From assembly GCA_900540635.1 (NCBI GenBank), contig UQGU01000002.1, positions 1-64,000 on the forward strand: 64,000 nucleotides of DNA, given 5' to 3'. This stretch comes from an uncultured Eubacteriales bacterium (GTDB taxonomy: Bacteria; Bacillota; Clostridia; Oscillospirales; Oscillospiraceae). Below are positions 53,395 to 61,736 of the stretch, piece after piece; positions within the stretch are counted from its first letter, which is position 1, and the number at the start of each line of letters is the position of its first letter. The position numbers and the translations under genes are program-made. The notes below the pieces were generated by a model. The model was not told where the DNA came from, did not search any database, and saw only the letters and a program-made list of their open reading frames with translations.

Positions 53395-54444
53395 ATGTAC
53401 GGATATCTTCAAAATGTTCTGGAAGAACCTATGGAGTTGAATCGAACGCTGGAGGATCTTCTTACTCAAAAAAAAGAGGTGTTGGAGAGAATCGGAAATG
53501 CGCTTAGAGGGGCAAAACATATTGTTTTGACATCCATGGGCAGCGCACAAAACTCTCTGATGCCAATGTATTATTCGCTGCTTCGCGGTGGTGCATATGT
53601 TTCTTTGGTTGAAGCGTCGGATGTGATTCGAGATCAACTTTTTTTTGACGATGCGGACACTGTGTTTTTGATCATGTCCCGCTCCGGAGAAAGCCATGAA
53701 ATAAAGGAACTGGTGGGCGAACTGCGGGAGCATGGCAGAGTCTGTATTGGAATAACGATGACAGAAGGTAGCGCACTTGACAGAGGCTGTTCTTTGGGCT
53801 TGATGGATGTATGTTCTTTTGATGAGAAAATCTGCCTGAAGGCTTATTCCTCCATGGCCCTATGCGGACTGATTTGCGTTTCCTTTATGCGCAATGAAAG
53901 CATCGATCAGGAGGCATACAGCCACATGTTTCGATGGATGGAGGAGAATAAGAATACCATACTGAAGGGAATGGAAGAAATATCTTTTTTTAAAAACGCG
54001 CACAGCTATGTATTTCTTTCAAGAGGATATGGGGTTGGATGCTGCAAGGCTGCAGGGCTCTGGATGGAAGAAATTGCTTTTGTTACCTGTGATGCATCTG
54101 GAATTGACGCTTTTTACCATGGACCTGTGCGGTCCGTGTTCAGCAGTGCGCTGGCGGATAATATGATTGTACCTGTATATCTGGATGTTCTTGGGGATGC
54201 CCGCTCGGATCGGATTTGGATGGAAACCGCCTCTGCTGCAAAGGCTTCCGTCTATATAGGAGAAAACTGTGATGCTCCGGGCGACTATCACTTCCTGTAT
54301 CCGCACTTTGATGTACCGGAAGAGGCCATGTCGCTGCTGCTTTGCTTGTATACACAACTTTTCGCGTACCAATGCTGCATCGAAAAAGGCTATACACCGG
54401 GAATTTCGCTTGGAATTCCTGAAGATCGTTGGGTGGTGAGCTGA
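53395..54444 (+). CDS. SIS-domain sugar isomerase or deglycase
   Basis: A 349-residue protein with two SIS domains, like the isomerase half of GlmS, AgaS and fructosamine deglycases. The first domain has HIVLTSMGSAQNSLMPMYY and IMSRSGESHEIKELV for phosphate and sugar binding; the second includes FLSRGYGVGCCKAAGLWMEE. It begins EEPMELNRTLEDLL, close to the EEP-start of GlmS-type isomerase domains. It likely converts a phosphorylated amino sugar or glycated compound made by the adjacent ROK kinase. Substrate unknown. It starts immediately after the permease stop. Confidence 0.82.
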   Translation: MYGYLQNVLEEPMELNRTLEDLLTQKKEVLERIGNALRGAKHIVLTSMGSAQNSLMPMYYSLLRGGAYVSLVEASDVIRDQLFFDDADTVFLIMSRSGESHEIKELVGELREHGRVCIGITMTEGSALDRGCSLGLMDVCSFDEKICLKAYSSMALCGLICVSFMRNESIDQEAYSHMFRWMEENKNTILKGMEEISFFKNAHSYVFLSRGYGVGCCKAAGLWMEEIAFVTCDASGIDAFYHGPVRSVFSSALADNMIVPVYLDVLGDARSDRIWMETASAAKASVYIGENCDAPGDYHFLYPHFDVPEEAMSLLLCLYTQLFAYQCCIEKGYTPGISLGIPEDRWVVS

Positions 54445-55344
54445 ATGGCGAAATATGCGTATGGAATCGATATTGGAGGAACACGGGTAAAGGCCGGTCT
54501 GGTAGATATTCAGAGCGGAAAAATTCTTGCATCCAGGATTTTTAACTCAAAAAAGGAAGAACAGCCTTTTCTGGATAGCCTAAAGGATGCCCTGCAATCT
54601 ATGCAAGCGGAGATAGAAATTAAGGAGGTCTGCGGAGCGGGTGTTTCCGTGACGGGGTTTGTACACAGAGCGGGAATTATGGGGAAATCAAAGGAGGCGT
54701 TTCTTCCGTTCTTGTCCGGTTATCCCATCGCGCAAAGACTTGAAACGACGCTTGGTATGCCGGTCAAGGTTGACAGCGATGGCAGAATCGTCTGCTATGG
54801 AGAATGCTTGTACGGTGCCGGGAAGGGCTATGAACGCGTTTTGCTGATTACTTTGGGAACGGGTATCGGATTCTCTATTTTGGAGAATGCTGTGATTCCT
54901 TCGGAACCTGCGGTGCTGCATATGGGAGGGCATGTCAAGGTCAAAAATAGTAATCGAAAATGTTATTGCGGGCTGACCGGCTGCTTTGAGCAGCAATGCT
55001 CTGGGCCTGCTCTGATGGCCGAATATCGCAGCGCATCCGGAAGTGACGCATCTGGAAAAGAGATTTTCTCCCGGGCTATTGCTGGGGAAAAAGCGGCAAC
55101 AGATGTGGTGGAGTCGTATTTGGAATCTCTTTGCTGTGGCTTGAATCAGTTTATATTTGCCCATGCTCCCGATGTGATCGTCATTGGAGGCGGCGTTGCG
55201 AATGGACTGGAGAACTACATAGATCGTATTCGTGAGCAAGTCACAGCAAAATGCTACGATACTTATCATTGCGATATCAAGCTGGCTCAACTTGGGGATA
55301 TGGCAGGCGTGATTGGTGCAGCAGCGCTTGTGCAGCAGCCTTGA
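54445..55344 (+). CDS. ROK-family sugar kinase
   Basis: A 299-residue kinase, probably phosphorylating the imported sugar. ATP motif GIDIGGTRVKAGLVD near the N-terminus, the ROK zinc motif CYCGLTGCFE, LLITLGTGIGFSI and VIVIGGGVANGLENY. The DNA-binding domain found in ROK repressors is absent. It directly abuts the SIS gene, which suggests the two enzymes act in sequence. An N-acyl amino sugar or hexose are typical ROK substrates. Confidence 0.9.
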   Translation: MAKYAYGIDIGGTRVKAGLVDIQSGKILASRIFNSKKEEQPFLDSLKDALQSMQAEIEIKEVCGAGVSVTGFVHRAGIMGKSKEAFLPFLSGYPIAQRLETTLGMPVKVDSDGRIVCYGECLYGAGKGYERVLLITLGTGIGFSILENAVIPSEPAVLHMGGHVKVKNSNRKCYCGLTGCFEQQCSGPALMAEYRSASGSDASGKEIFSRAIAGEKAATDVVESYLESLCCGLNQFIFAHAPDVIVIGGGVANGLENYIDRIREQVTAKCYDTYHCDIKLAQLGDMAGVIGAAALVQQP

Positions 55345-55437
55345 GGGAACCGTTCGGAAGTTTAAGAGATGAAAAAGCCACAGAACAAGGACTTCCCTGA
55401 TTAATCGAAATGAAGTGCGAAAAAGCGATTTGGCCCA

Positions 55438-55466
55438 TTGAATAATCCATTAAAAAATGTTAAAAT
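55438..55466 (+). promoter_or_regulatory. Promoter of the GntR regulator
   Basis: TTGAAT (55438-55443), 17-bp spacer, TAAAAT (55461-55466). Transcription near 55473 leaves room for the ribosome site GGGGAG and the ATG at 55497. Confidence 0.65.
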
Positions 55467-55496
55467 CATTTTATTATGGATGGGGAGAATATTGAT

Positions 55497-56210
55497 ATGC
55501 TTGACTATAATAGCGGTATCCCTCTGTATAAGCAGCTAAGCAACGAACTGAATATGAAAATCACCAGTGGGGTATGGCCCTATAATACCAAGATTCCAAC
55601 AGAAGCTGAATTGGGAAAAATGTATTCAGTAAGCCGTCAAACTGTTCGGCTTGCAATAGATGATTTAAAAAACCGCGGACTGATCATTAAAAGACAAGGA
55701 ATCGGGACATTTGTTTCCAGACCAAAAATTGAATCGGAAATTGCCTCTTTCCGTTTTTATGATGTAGATGAAAACTCGACCAGACAGCACAAACAACTAA
55801 TCGATTTTAGCGTTGTGAAGGCGGACTGTCACGTGGCAGAAAAACTGATGATCCAGTATTCTTCCGATGTGTTCCGTATTGAACGCCTCTTTTACAATGA
55901 TGATATTCCAACAACTTTGGCTGTCTCTTATATTGACACTTCGAAATGTCCGACCCTGACAAGAGATATGGTCGAGGTAAATGGGTTATACAACAGCCTG
56001 GAAAAATATAATATGCGCCCTAATATAGCAAAACATTCTATCGTTGCTCAAATCGTTCCCAATCAACTGCGGAATTACTTGCAAGTGGAAAAGAATAGCC
56101 CTGTATTCTTTCGACGCCGTGTTTCATACAAGGGAGAACTCCCTGTAGAATATGTTGAGTCGTATACGCGCAGTGATATTATGCAGTTTGTCTTTACGAC
56201 AGAGGCATGA
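55497..56210 (+). CDS. GntR-family (HutC/UTRA) transcriptional regulator
   Basis: A 237-residue regulator. The N-terminal winged helix (about 1-70) has PLYKQLSNELNMKI, IPTEAELGKMYSVSRQTVRLAIDDLKN and GIGTFVSRP. The C-terminal UTRA ligand domain includes VFRIERLFYNDD and a closing VEYVESYTRSDIMQF. It most likely represses the preceding cassette until the sugar or its phosphate binds. The ATG at 55497 is chosen over 55476, because the predicted transcription start is at about 55473 and GGGGAG is 9 bp before 55497. Confidence 0.9.
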   Translation: MLDYNSGIPLYKQLSNELNMKITSGVWPYNTKIPTEAELGKMYSVSRQTVRLAIDDLKNRGLIIKRQGIGTFVSRPKIESEIASFRFYDVDENSTRQHKQLIDFSVVKADCHVAEKLMIQYSSDVFRIERLFYNDDIPTTLAVSYIDTSKCPTLTRDMVEVNGLYNSLEKYNMRPNIAKHSIVAQIVPNQLRNYLQVEKNSPVFFRRRVSYKGELPVEYVESYTRSDIMQFVFTTEA

Positions 56211-56269
56211 TAAAATTGAAGGGATTTATTGGTTTTTTGATTCTGTAAAAATGCTGCTTTTCGTGTAAT

Positions 56270-56314
56270 AATTCCCCCAACATCGGGGCTGCCGACGTTG
56301 GGGGAATTCTTCTA
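56270..56314 (+). terminator. Terminator of the GntR gene
   Basis: AATTCCCCCAACATCGG pairs with CCGACGTTGGGGGAATT (17-bp stem with one A-C mismatch), a 5-nt loop, then CTTCTATT. The rest of the 420-bp gap up to 56631 holds no gene I can support, only this and the next hairpin. Confidence 0.8.
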
Positions 56315-56552
56315 TTCCGTTCAAAAACGTGCCTTAAAATTTCTGACAGATTTTTCGTGGTGAACCCGTTTTTAAAATGTTGTACCTTATTTACCGCACC
56401 AATTCCGCACCATTTGTCAGAGCAAAGGACACATCCCTACATAATAATTGTAACAGATATCTACCTTTTCCTCAAGGGTTATTTTTGATTTGCGAGAAAT
56501 TAAGCAAAATTGGGCATGAGGACCGGCGGCCTTTGGCCAAAGACGGATACCC

Positions 56553-56608
56553 AAAAGACAAGCCCCCTGATCTGTCGGCTAGCCGATTCGAAGATCAGGG
56601 GGCTTGTC
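56553..56608 (-). terminator. Large hairpin with a nested palindrome after the Sir2 fragment
   Basis: GACAAGCCCCCTGATCT and its exact reverse complement (56557-56573 with 56592-56608) form a 17-bp perfect stem. The loop contains a second perfect palindrome, TCGGCTAGCCGA (56575-56586). On the minus strand TTTT follows the stem, as expected for termination of the gene ending at 56632. Confidence 0.75.
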
Positions 56609-56631
56609 GCATGCTGCTTGGGGCACTGACA

Positions 56632-56985
56632 TCAGATTTGCTTCAGGACACTTCCGATATCTCCATCGATGCAGATGGCTTTTGCTCCAATTTCTCTGGG
56701 TGCATAGGCTTCCCCCAGATTGATGCAGGCGTAGGAAGCGTTTTCCCAGGTGGCGGTCATACGCCAGAAGGGATATTTGATGATGCCGGGGGTGCTTATA
56801 CCGGTGCCCAGGTCCAGGAACAGTATTTTGGCGCCCTCGTGCCTGCGCAGGAAGTCCGCATAGCGCTCCGATGCGCGATACCAGCCCTCGCCCAGTACAA
56901 AGGTGTCGTCACAGCGCAGATTCATGGTCATGGGCCTTCCGCACACGGGGCAGCGGAGGACCAGCTCTCTGGGAAGGCGCCTGAC
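56632..56985 (-). pseudogene. Sir2-family deacetylase, C-terminal fragment
   Basis: The last roughly 118 codons match the end of bacterial Sir2 NAD-dependent deacetylases: ELVLRCPVCGRPMTMNLRCD with one zinc Cys pair, then ILFLDLGTGISTPGIIKYPF, YACINLGEAYAP and ICIDGDIGSVL. The NAD-binding N-terminal half (GAGxS motif) and the first zinc pair are missing. It is open in a frame different from the gene just upstream, and the join near 56985 looks like a deletion endpoint. A product could only start from an internal ATG at 57120 in the wrong context. Confidence 0.75.
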
Positions 56986-57832
56986 CGGCATATAGCTGCC
57001 GAAAGGCTGCAAAGGGATACCGGATAAACGACTGGATGGAGCAGCTGCCCAGGGCCTGCTCTGCCCGGAACATCCGGATATTCCCATCTGCGAGGAGCAC
57101 CCGGATATCTTCCCATGCAAAACCGGAAGCTGTACCCTCCGGCGGCGCTGCGGGGACCCGCCGCTTCAGCTCCAGGAAAAGACGGTATTCCTCTTCCGAG
57201 CCCAGCAGAAGCTCCGGGATGAATTCTGCGTTTTCCAGCAGAAACAGATTGGTGAAGGCCCGGACAAATCCGGCCTCCCGGGGACGGATGGGCGTGGAAA
57301 GGGGCAGCCATTGGCAAATCTGATAACGGTAATATGGCGCGTCCGGGCTGCCGTGGGTTTGCGGAACCTCCAGAATGTTTCCACGCTGGACCAGGGCACT
57401 GTGCTGAACTGCACCGTACCAGAAAATTCCGGCATGACCCGGGAAAACGCGGGGCGTCTGGAACAGGGCCACATAGTGAATGGGCTTGTCTTCCTCGGTG
57501 ACCAGGGCAGCAGGGATGTAATAGAACCGGCCATCCAGGCAGGCTTTGAGCTGCGCAGCGTTCCGCAGAGTTCCCACCAGAACATCCCGCCGGTCCCAGT
57601 TCACCGCTGCCAACTGCGCTTCCACATCGGAAGGAAGCACGGCCTTCTCAAGGGGGATTGCGGGAAAACCCGGGGCCTCTGCTTCCAGGGGGATCGGTGT
57701 GCGTTTGACGGAGCTGCTGATGGCCCGGGGCTGCTTTGGGGCAGAGGTACCGCGAAATCTGGTGAGGAGTGTGCCTGCTGCGGATAAAAGGTGCGTATAG
57801 ATCTTTCGAATGACGGCGAAAAAACCCAACAC
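56909..57832 (-). CDS. Unrecognised protein, C-terminus fused out of frame with the Sir2 remnant
   Basis: A roughly 307-residue protein I cannot name. The middle has well-ordered sequence (VEAQLAAVNWDRRDVLVG, DGRFYYIPAAL, HYVALFQTPR, DAPYYRYQICQWLPLS, FTNLFLLENAEF, EEEYRLFLELKRRVP), giving the look of a conserved domain. The last 25 residues after about position 282 (GQAPSQRAGPPLPRVRKAH) read through Sir2 DNA in another frame, so the natural end has been lost. GTG at 57832 or TTG at 57829 follow AAGGGGGCG; the longer ATG at 57904 is upstream of the promoter -10 and is rejected. N-terminal helix FFAVIRKIYTHLL may be membrane-associated. Confidence 0.55.
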   Translation of the reverse strand: MLGFFAVIRKIYTHLLSAAGTLLTRFRGTSAPKQPRAISSSVKRTPIPLEAEAPGFPAIPLEKAVLPSDVEAQLAAVNWDRRDVLVGTLRNAAQLKACLDGRFYYIPAALVTEEDKPIHYVALFQTPRVFPGHAGIFWYGAVQHSALVQRGNILEVPQTHGSPDAPYYRYQICQWLPLSTPIRPREAGFVRAFTNLFLLENAEFIPELLLGSEEEYRLFLELKRRVPAAPPEGTASGFAWEDIRVLLADGNIRMFRAEQALGSCSIQSFIRYPFAAFRQLYAGQAPSQRAGPPLPRVRKAHDHESAL

Positions 57833-57875
57833 AGCCGCCCCCTTTTTGCCTTTAAAATGGAAGAATACCGTTTTT

Positions 57876-57904
57876 ATGATAAGCGAAAAGAGAATAGATG
57901 TCAA
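57876..57904 (-). promoter_or_regulatory. Promoter of the unrecognised/Sir2-fused gene
   Basis: On the minus strand a consensus TTGACA (57904-57899), 17-bp spacer, TATCAT (57881-57876). Confidence 0.7.
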
Positions 57905-57923
57905 GCTGCAATGGCATCGAATG

Positions 57924-57945
57924 CCGGGAGCTGTTCTGCTCCCGG
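57924..57945 (-). terminator. Hairpin after the XRE-dehydrogenase gene
   Basis: CCGGGAGC pairs with GCTCCCGG (8 bp, 6-nt loop) 8 bp past the stop. No T tail follows on the minus strand, so termination may be weak. Confidence 0.45.
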
Positions 57946-57952
57946 TGGGGCC

Positions 57953-59428
57953 TCAGTCCCGTTTGAAAATGTCCCGGGTGAAGACCTTGTCCTGAACATC
58001 GTCCAGGCAGGGATCATATCGGTTGGCGATGATGCAGTGGGAGAGAGCTTTGAATTGTGCCAGGTTATTGACGACCCTGCTGCCAAAGAAGGTTTGGCCA
58101 TCGGCCAGTGTGGGCTCGTAGATGATAACGGTAGCGCCTTTGGCTTTGATGCGCTTCATGACACCTTGAATGGCGGACTGACGGAAGTTATCAGAGTTGG
58201 ATTTCATTGTGAGACGGTAAATCCCGATGACGACCTCTTTTTCATGAGACGGATCATACTGCCCGTCTTCGTAGGAGTAGCCGCCTGCCATTTGCAGCAC
58301 CTGGTCGGCAATGAAGTCCTTTCGGGTGCGGTTGGATTCCACAATGGCGGTCATCATATTTTGCGGCACATCCTCAAAGTTCGCAAGCAGCTGCTTGGTG
58401 TCCTTGGGCAGGCAGTAGCCGCCGTAGCCGAAGGAGGGGTTATTGTAGTGGGTGCCGATCCGGGGATCCAGGCAGACACCGTTGATGATGTCGCGGGTAG
58501 ACAGCCCCTTGGTTTCGGCGTAGGTGTCCAGCTCATTGAAATAGCTGACCCGCAGGGCCAGATAGGTATTGGCGAAGAGTTTCACGGCCTCGGCCTCGGT
58601 GAAGCCCATGAACAGTGTGGGGATATCCTCTTTAATGGCCCCCTGCTGCAGAAGGGCGGCGAAGATCTCCGCCTTTTCCCGGGTCCCTTCGTCGCAGGAG
58701 ACGATGATCCGGGAGGGATACAGATTGTCGTACAGCGCCTTGGATTCCCGCAGAAATTCCGGGCTGAAAAGAATGCTGTCCGTGCCGTATTTTTTTCGAA
58801 CGGAAGCGGTATACCCCACGGGAATGGTGGATTTGATGACCATGGTAGCCTGCGGGTTTGCCTTCAGCACCAGCTCGATCACGGCTTCTACGGCGGAGGT
58901 ATCGAAATAGTTTTTCTTGCTGTCATAATTGGTGGGGGCGGCGATGACGACAAAGTCCGCATTTCGGTAGGCATTTTCGCCGTCCAGCGTGGCAGTCAGG
59001 TCCAGCTCTTTTTCGGCCAGATACTTTTCAATATATTCGTCCTGAATGGGGGATTTGCGCTGGTTGATCAGCTCCACCTTTTCCGGGATAATATCCACGG
59101 CAGTCACGTGGTTGTGCTGGCTCAGCAGCGTGGCAATGGAGAGGCCCACATAGCCTGTACCGGCTACGGCGATATTGTATTGCTTTTTTGGAGCGTTTTT
59201 GGGTTTGGCCTTTGCTTCGTCAACGAACAGCGCTGTGATGTCGAAGTCCAGCGCCTCTGCCAGGGCTTCCAGCTGCGCGATGGATGGTTTAAAGGTTCTG
59301 TTCTCCAGCTGACCGATCATGGAGCGGTTGATACCCGTCAGGTTTGCAAGCTCGATCTGCGTCAGGCCCTTTTCCTTTCGACTGGATTTTACGGTTTCGG
59401 CCAAACGGTCGAAGGAAAGCTTCTTCAT
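57953..59428 (-). CDS. Nucleotide-sugar dehydrogenase with N-terminal XRE helix-turn-helix
   Basis: A 491-residue fusion. Residues about 6-63 form an XRE/Cro-CI HTH domain ([57 protein letters not shown]). Residues about 82-491 are a UDP-glucose/GDP-mannose dehydrogenase: [19 protein letters not shown] for [28 protein letters not shown], catalytic Cys in [15 protein letters not shown]. The dehydrogenase part is the short HasB-type Ugd. It would oxidise UDP-glucose to UDP-glucuronate for a surface polysaccharide and may also bind DNA. The ATG at 59428 follows GAGAGGA; twelve codons of upstream frame are not used. It diverges from the gmd operon. Confidence 0.88.
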   Translation of the reverse strand: MKKLSFDRLAETVKSSRKEKGLTQIELANLTGINRSMIGQLENRTFKPSIAQLEALAEALDFDITALFVDEAKAKPKNAPKKQYNIAVAGTGYVGLSIATLLSQHNHVTAVDIIPEKVELINQRKSPIQDEYIEKYLAEKELDLTATLDGENAYRNADFVVIAAPTNYDSKKNYFDTSAVEAVIELVLKANPQATMVIKSTIPVGYTASVRKKYGTDSILFSPEFLRESKALYDNLYPSRIIVSCDEGTREKAEIFAALLQQGAIKEDIPTLFMGFTEAEAVKLFANTYLALRVSYFNELDTYAETKGLSTRDIINGVCLDPRIGTHYNNPSFGYGGYCLPKDTKQLLANFEDVPQNMMTAIVESNRTRKDFIADQVLQMAGGYSYEDGQYDPSHEKEVVIGIYRLTMKSNSDNFRQSAIQGVMKRIKAKGATVIIYEPTLADGQTFFGSRVVNNLAQFKALSHCIIANRYDPCLDDVQDKVFTRDIFKRD

Positions 59429-59481
59429 AGAAAATGTCCTCTCAAATGATAGAATCAATAGCATTTTGCGGTGCGCGGGAA

Positions 59482-59507
59482 ATGCAATTGCATATCCTTT
59501 TCGAAAA
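59482..59507. promoter_or_regulatory. Two palindromes upstream of the XRE-dehydrogenase gene
   Basis: ATGCAATTGCAT (59482-59493) and TTTTCGAAAA (59498-59507) are perfect palindromes 4 bp apart, 54-79 bp upstream of the dehydrogenase start. They are candidate binding sites for its own HTH domain. No convincing promoter for this gene could be fixed at standard spacing. The remainder of the 310-bp gap to gmd is A/T-rich with only the gmd promoter. Confidence 0.4.
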
Positions 59508-59678
59508 TCTTATCACAGAGATTGGATAAAATCAAGAGATATCCGGAGAAAAAACAGAAAAAGAATGGGAAATACCTGCTGGAGAATGATAGTATTAATA
59601 TCATTACAAAAAGTGGATAGATAAGGAAAACATCAAAGCAGAGAAAAATTCATCGGTCTCTTTTCTTTATTTTAGGGG

Positions 59679-59707
59679 GCGACAAATGGAAAGGGATGTG
59701 TTATAAT
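59679..59707 (+). promoter_or_regulatory. Promoter of the gmd operon
   Basis: GCGACA (weak -35), 17-bp spacer, consensus TATAAT at 59702-59707 with an extended TGT before it, 31 bp before gmd. Confidence 0.65.
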
Positions 59708-59738
59708 AAGAAAAAATGACCGAAAGAGGTTTTTTAGA

Positions 59739-60785
59739 ATGAAAAAAGCATTGATCACCGGCATTACCGGCCAGGATGGCTCTTATCTTGCCGAATTCCT
59801 TTTGGAAAAAGGCTACGAGGTCCATGGCATTACCCGCCGGGCATCTATTTCCAATACGGCCCGCATCGATCACCTGATGGGAAAGCTTCGTCTCCATGAT
59901 GGCGATCTCACCGATTCCACCAGCCTGATCCGTATCATCGGCCAGGTGCAGCCTGATGAAATCTACAATCTGGCCGCCCAGTCCCATGTGCAGGTCAGTT
60001 TTGATGTACCCGAGTATTCCGGCGATGTGGATGCTCTGGGTGTCCTGCGTATTCTGGAAGCGGTCCGCATCTGCGGCCTTGCAAAGACCTGCCGCATTTA
60101 TCAGGCCTCTACCTCCGAGCTCTTCGGCAAGGTGGAAGAGGTTCCCCAGCGAGAGACCACGCCCTTCCACCCCTATTCGCCCTATGCCGTTGCCAAGCAG
60201 TACGGCTTCTGGATGATCAAGGAGTACCGGGAGGCCTATGGGATGTTTGCCGTCAACGGCATTCTGTTCAACCATGAATCCGAGCGCCGTGGGGAAAACT
60301 TCGTTACCAGAAAAATCACCCTGGCTGCCGGCCGCATTGCGGAGGGCCTGCAGGATCATCTGGAACTGGGCAACATGGATTCCCTCCGGGACTGGGGCTA
60401 TGCCAAGGACTATGTGGAGTGCATGTGGCTGATCATGCAGCAGGAGACCCCCGAGGATTACGTTATCGCCACAGGCGAGCAGCACACGGTCCGGGACTTT
60501 ACGGAAAAGGCCTTTGCCGCCAATGGCTACCGCATTCGCTGGGAGGGTACCGGCATTGACGAGAAGGGCTATGATGCCGAGACCGGAAAGCTGCTGGTTT
60601 CCGTCAATCCCCAATGGTTCCGCCCAACCGATGTGGACAACCTGTGGGGGGATCCCACCAAGGCGAAGACCAAGCTGGGCTGGAATCCCCAGAAGACCAG
60701 CTATGCAGAGCTGGTAAGGATCATGGCCACCCATGACCGGGCACTGGCCAAACGGGAAAAGGCTATGCAGGAGGCAGCAAAATGA
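59739..60785 (+). CDS. gmd: GDP-mannose 4,6-dehydratase
   Basis: Converts GDP-mannose to GDP-4-keto-6-deoxymannose, the first step to GDP-fucose. The 348-residue short-chain dehydrogenase has [19 protein letters not shown] for NADP, then [26 protein letters not shown] (YxxxK catalytic) and [17 protein letters not shown], all diagnostic of Gmd. It overlaps fcl by 4 bp (ATGA) and begins the GDP-sugar operon. Confidence 0.96.
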   Translation: MKKALITGITGQDGSYLAEFLLEKGYEVHGITRRASISNTARIDHLMGKLRLHDGDLTDSTSLIRIIGQVQPDEIYNLAAQSHVQVSFDVPEYSGDVDALGVLRILEAVRICGLAKTCRIYQASTSELFGKVEEVPQRETTPFHPYSPYAVAKQYGFWMIKEYREAYGMFAVNGILFNHESERRGENFVTRKITLAAGRIAEGLQDHLELGNMDSLRDWGYAKDYVECMWLIMQQETPEDYVIATGEQHTVRDFTEKAFAANGYRIRWEGTGIDEKGYDAETGKLLVSVNPQWFRPTDVDNLWGDPTKAKTKLGWNPQKTSYAELVRIMATHDRALAKREKAMQEAAK

Positions 60786-61726
60786 TGGAGAAAAATGCGA
60801 AGATCTATGTGGCGGGCCACCGGGGCATGGTGGGCTCTGCCATTGTCCGGGAGCTGCAGCGCCAGGGCTATACCAATATTATCACCCGTACCCACAAGGA
60901 GCTGGACCTGACAAGGCAGGATGCAGTCGAAGAATTCTTTGCAGCGGAGAAGCCGGAGTATGTATTCCTGGCAGCTGCGAAGGTGGGCGGCATTGTGGCA
61001 AACCAGAATGCACTGGCGGACTTTATGTACGATAACATGGTCCTGGAGATGAACGTCATCCATTCCGCCTGGAAGAACGGCTGCAAGAAGCTGGAGTTTC
61101 TCGGCTCCTCCTGCATCTACCCCCGCATGGCGCCCCAGCCTATGAAGGAGAGCTGCCTGCTGACCAGCGAACTGGAAAAGACCAACGAGGCCTATGCCTT
61201 GGCGAAAATTTCCGGCCTCAAATACTGCGAGTTTCTGAACCGTCAGTACGGCACGGATTACATCTCGGTCATGCCCACCAACCTGTATGGCCCCAATGAT
61301 AACTATCATCCCACCCACAGCCATGTGCTGCCTGCCCTGATCCGCCGCTTCCATGAGGCCAAGGCCAGCGGGGCAGAAAGCGTCACCTGCTGGGGCGACG
61401 GAAGCCCCCTGCGGGAATTCCTGTACGTGGATGACCTTGCCAACCTGTGTGTGTTCCTGATGAACAACTATTCCGGCAACGAAACCGTCAACGCAGGCAC
61501 CGGCAAAGAGCTGACCATCAAGGAGCTGACCGAGCTGGTTGCCAAGGTGGTTGGCTATACCGGCGAGATCAAGTGGGACCCCAGCAAGCCCAACGGTACG
61601 CCTCGGAAGCTGCTGGATGTCTCCAAGGCTACGGCTCTTGGCTGGACCTACAAGACGGAACTGGAAGACGGCATCCGGCTTGCCTATGAGGATTTTCTGA
61701 ACAACCCCATGCGGGCCGAACGCTGA
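60782..61726 (+). CDS. fcl: GDP-L-fucose synthase
   Basis: Epimerase-reductase turning GDP-4-keto-6-deoxymannose into GDP-L-fucose with NADPH. The 314-residue protein has [60 protein letters not shown] with catalytic Tyr and Lys, and a Fcl-like end. It is coupled to gmd by a 4-bp overlap; manC follows 10 bp later. Confidence 0.95.
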   Translation: MMEKNAKIYVAGHRGMVGSAIVRELQRQGYTNIITRTHKELDLTRQDAVEEFFAAEKPEYVFLAAAKVGGIVANQNALADFMYDNMVLEMNVIHSAWKNGCKKLEFLGSSCIYPRMAPQPMKESCLLTSELEKTNEAYALAKISGLKYCEFLNRQYGTDYISVMPTNLYGPNDNYHPTHSHVLPALIRRFHEAKASGAESVTCWGDGSPLREFLYVDDLANLCVFLMNNYSGNETVNAGTGKELTIKELTELVAKVVGYTGEIKWDPSKPNGTPRKLLDVSKATALGWTYKTELEDGIRLAYEDFLNNPMRAER

Positions 61727-61736
61727 GGAAAAGATT

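Noticed and set aside
56330..56460. Possible integrase C-terminus or attachment site on the minus strand
   Set aside because: A short NGAELVR-like translation was noticed, but no recombinase motifs, direct repeats or tRNA gene support it.
56377..57027. A 216-codon plus-strand frame across the Sir2 fragment
   Set aside because: Antisense to recognisable Sir2 sequence and across a terminator hairpin; no ribosome site.
57791..59449. A 552-codon plus-strand frame opposite the XRE-dehydrogenase gene
   Set aside because: Shadow frame; the minus-strand product shows complete HTH and dehydrogenase motifs.
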